Under the pieces are notes generated by a model. It was given only the letters and a program-made list of their open reading frames with translations. It searched no databases and was not told where the DNA came from. A stretch of DNA of 41,832 nucleotides. Source: DATNPH01 sp036703315. Its GTDB lineage: Bacteria > Cyanobacteriota > Cyanobacteriia > Cyanobacteriales > Coleofasciculaceae. The stretch lies in assembly GCA_036703315.1 (NCBI GenBank), contig DATNPH010000279.1, positions 1 to 41,832 on the forward strand. Reading direction: 5' to 3'. This document shows positions 40,127 to 41,832 of this stretch, piece by piece (positions within the stretch are counted from its first letter, which is position 1; every line of letters begins with the position of its first letter). The position numbers and the translations under genes were made by a program.

Positions 40127-41113
40127 CTAGAAGGGATGAGTTTTCTGCTGCGTCGATTTTCTAAAACCAGCATGTTCCTCAGTAAAACCGCCTACTTCTG
40201 ATAAGACATATAGAGGTCTGCCCTTCACTTCTTCATAAATGCGTCCCACATATTCACCCAAAATGCCAATACTTACTAGCTGCACAGCACCGAGAAAGAA
40301 GATGGCAATCATGATCGTGGCAAAGCCAGTCAAAGGGGAAGAGGGAGAATGAATGCGCCAGTAGAGCACTAGCACAGCCATCAGCACAGCAACCACTGCG
40401 GCGAGTAAACCAACGTAGGTGGAAAGCCGCAGTGGCAATCTAGAGAAAGAAACTATACCACTCACGGCAAGGGATAGGGACTTACGAAATGTATACTTCA
40501 CTTCACCAGCAAAACGCGGGTCACGCTCAAAACGGATGGACGCCTGCTTTAAACCTGCCCAGGCACGCAGTCCCCGGATGTAACGGTTTCGCTCTGGCAT
40601 GGAATTGAGAACATCTACCACCCGCCGATCCATCAAACAAAAGTCGCCCGTGTCGGAGGGAATATCTACATCAGCTAGACGTCGCAGGAGGCGATAGAAC
40701 ACGTAAGCAGGGAGACGCTTCAGCCAGTTTTCTTGGCGTCGCCGGATTCGCTGAGCATAGACAACTTGGTAGCCTTGTTTCCACTTTTCTACAAGACTAG
40801 GGATTAACTCTGGTGGATCTTGTAAATCCGCATCAAGAATGACGATCGCTTGACCCCGTACAAAATTTAGACCAGCAGTAACGGCAACTTGATGACCAAA
40901 GTTACGGGCGAGGCTAAGGTAGCAAACTCGTGGATCGTTTTCATGGATGCCTTGCATTAGTGCAAGGGAGCGATCGCGACTGCCATCATTGACCAAGATT
41001 AATTCCACTGGACCATCCATTTGATCCATTACTGCGGAAATCCGGCGATACATTTCAAGAATCGTGTCTTGTTCGTTATAGATCGGAACGATAAAGGAAT
41101 AGTTCGGTAGCAC
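40127..41113 (-). CDS. GtrB/DPM1-like family 2 glycosyltransferase
   Basis: A 328-residue membrane transferase that probably makes a polyprenyl-phosphate sugar. The GT-A domain shows FIVPIYNEQDTI, LVNDGSRDRS, ARNFGHQVAVTAGL and the metal-binding ILDADLQDPPELI. Two C-terminal membrane helices (about 233-253 and 266-290) and the LGAVQLVSIGILGEYVGRIY motif are typical of GtrB/YfdH-like enzymes. The frame opens with GTG at 41113, three bases after the stop of the TVP38-like gene, so the two form an operon. Confidence 0.92.
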   Translation of the reverse strand: MLPNYSFIVPIYNEQDTILEMYRRISAVMDQMDGPVELILVNDGSRDRSLALMQGIHENDPRVCYLSLARNFGHQVAVTAGLNFVRGQAIVILDADLQDPPELIPSLVEKWKQGYQVVYAQRIRRRQENWLKRLPAYVFYRLLRRLADVDIPSDTGDFCLMDRRVVDVLNSMPERNRYIRGLRAWAGLKQASIRFERDPRFAGEVKYTFRKSLSLAVSGIVSFSRLPLRLSTYVGLLAAVVAVLMAVLVLYWRIHSPSSPLTGFATIMIAIFFLGAVQLVSIGILGEYVGRIYEEVKGRPLYVLSEVGGFTEEHAGFRKSTQQKTHPF

Positions 41114-41116
41114 AGT

Positions 41117-41827
41117 TCATCTATCCTCAGAATCTCTGGAATCTAAAGCCTCTGATGTTTTTAACATGTCTGCGGCTTTTGAGGGGAAGGTGCGACGACG
41201 GCGGTACCAGGTAGACCCAGCAACTAAGATTCCAGTCAGTGCTAAGGCTCCTACCAGGGGTAATACATCTCCTGTTGTGAGTGCCTTCAGCCCATAACTG
41301 CCTAGCAGCACAAACGGTAAGACGCTTGGAACCGTTCCCAGACTCGTACCCAGAACATAATCTTTAAAGCTGACAGACGTTAACCCAGCCGCAAAGTTCA
41401 CTAAGCCATAGGGCATAATGGGCACCAAGCGAATGGCAAACATGTAGAAGAGTCCCCCTCGACGTACCTCAGCATCCATAGCTTGCCAGCGTCCAGCGAG
41501 TCGTTTGGCAACGGTTTCCCGTCCCACCGTGCGGGTAAAAGCAAAGGCTACGATCGCGGCGATGATTGCCGCAACGCTAGTCCAAGCCGTCCCTAGCCAA
41601 GGTCCAAAAATTGCACCTCCAGTCAGATTAAGGGCAGTTGAAGGCAGAATCAATATTGTTGCGACAACGTATAGCCCAATATACATAATGGGTGCCCAAT
41701 TTCCCGCAGACTTTAGCCATGCTTGAAGTTGGGTTGGTTCAATGCCGCCAAGCAGGTATACAGCTAAGCCAGTGGCAATGATAAAAACAACTATCAGTAG
41801 GAAAATACTGGTTTTAACGTTCAACAC
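41117..41827 (-). CDS. TVP38/TMEM64 (DedA-like, SNARE-associated) membrane protein, 5' end uncertain
   Basis: A protein of about 236 residues with five to six hydrophobic helices. The VTT-domain core is visible: ILILPSTALNLTGGAIFGPWLGT, then RLVPIMPYGLVNFAAGLTSV and SFKDYVLGTSLGTVPSV. Members of this superfamily scramble or flip lipids such as polyprenyl phosphates, which would fit the GtrB-like gene just downstream. The visible frame begins with GTG at 41827, five bases from the window edge, so the true start may lie outside. The C-terminal 35 residues are charged and cytosolic. Confidence 0.88.
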   Translation of the reverse strand: MLNVKTSIFLLIVVFIIATGLAVYLLGGIEPTQLQAWLKSAGNWAPIMYIGLYVVATILILPSTALNLTGGAIFGPWLGTAWTSVAAIIAAIVAFAFTRTVGRETVAKRLAGRWQAMDAEVRRGGLFYMFAIRLVPIMPYGLVNFAAGLTSVSFKDYVLGTSLGTVPSVLPFVLLGSYGLKALTTGDVLPLVGALALTGILVAGSTWYRRRRTFPSKAADMLKTSEALDSRDSEDR

Positions 41828-41832
41828 AACGT

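Noticed and set aside
1..41832. tRNA, rRNA or tmRNA genes
   Set aside because: I noticed no tRNA-like cloverleaf or rRNA core sequence while reading both strands; a covariance-model scan would be decisive.

Overview
The window is chromosomal DNA of a cyanobacterium, most likely a filamentous one. Evidence: magnesium-protoporphyrin methyltransferase ChlM, a DnaK3-like/DnaJ pair, Rcp1-type response regulators, DUF4327 and DUF751 proteins, an HpsE-like hormogonium-polysaccharide glycosyltransferase, many HIP1 octamers (GCGATCGC), heptanucleotide tandem repeats (STRR type) and short inverted-repeat elements. Genes are mostly single or in pairs and separated by repeat-rich gaps.

Layout. 0.2-1.5 kb: a lone C5-cytosine DNA methyltransferase (minus). 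2.1-3.8 kb: a secreted V8/trypsin-like serine protease and a short secreted paralogue of its pro-region. 4.2-6.0 kb: RNA 2'-phosphotransferase KptA and an AAA+ ATPase that ends before its lid domain. 6.2-16.0 kb: a signalling block made of an RsbQ/KAI2-like alpha/beta hydrolase overlapping a membrane hybrid histidine kinase (TM-GAF-PAS-HK-REC-REC-HPt), a REC-PAS-PAS-GAF kinase, an Rcp1-like receiver and a REC-PAS-HK-REC kinase. 16.0-18.4 kb (minus): pyrB, a small membrane protein and chlM. 19.1-22.4 kb: dnaK-dnaJ. 24.1-25.8 kb: ureC without neighbouring urease genes, followed by a TnpB remnant with a structured right end. 26.5-29.5 kb: a secreted TrbI-like protein, an Nramp Mn transporter and an unlisted 52-residue ribbon-helix-helix protein. 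29.7-32.1 kb: a zinc-ribbon protein, a Tat-exported dienelactone hydrolase and the HpsE-like transferase. 32.1-34.0 kb: a sparse stretch with weak small ORFs, a terminator-like hairpin and a tandem 21-bp repeat. 34.1-36.7 kb: DUF751, rbfA and a GH3 glycosidase. 36.9-38.7 kb: small conserved proteins. 38.9-41.8 kb: a CDF zinc transporter, three clustered TTTTCCACA DnaA boxes, and a GT2/GtrB-like transferase with a TVP38/DedA-type membrane protein.

Two themes stand out. The first is the possible ligand-sensing unit: an RsbQ-like hydrolase translationally overlapped with a hybrid kinase and followed by three more two-component genes, which could form a phosphorelay. The second is invasion of coding sequence by dispersed repeats: in-frame repeat peptides in UreC and in two places of the hybrid kinase, and a 24-bp HIP1-like minisatellite forming the DnaK tail. 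Several short terminal-inverted-repeat (MITE-like) elements and a TnpB/omega-RNA relic lie between genes. All functional calls come from reading motifs by eye; no database search was possible.
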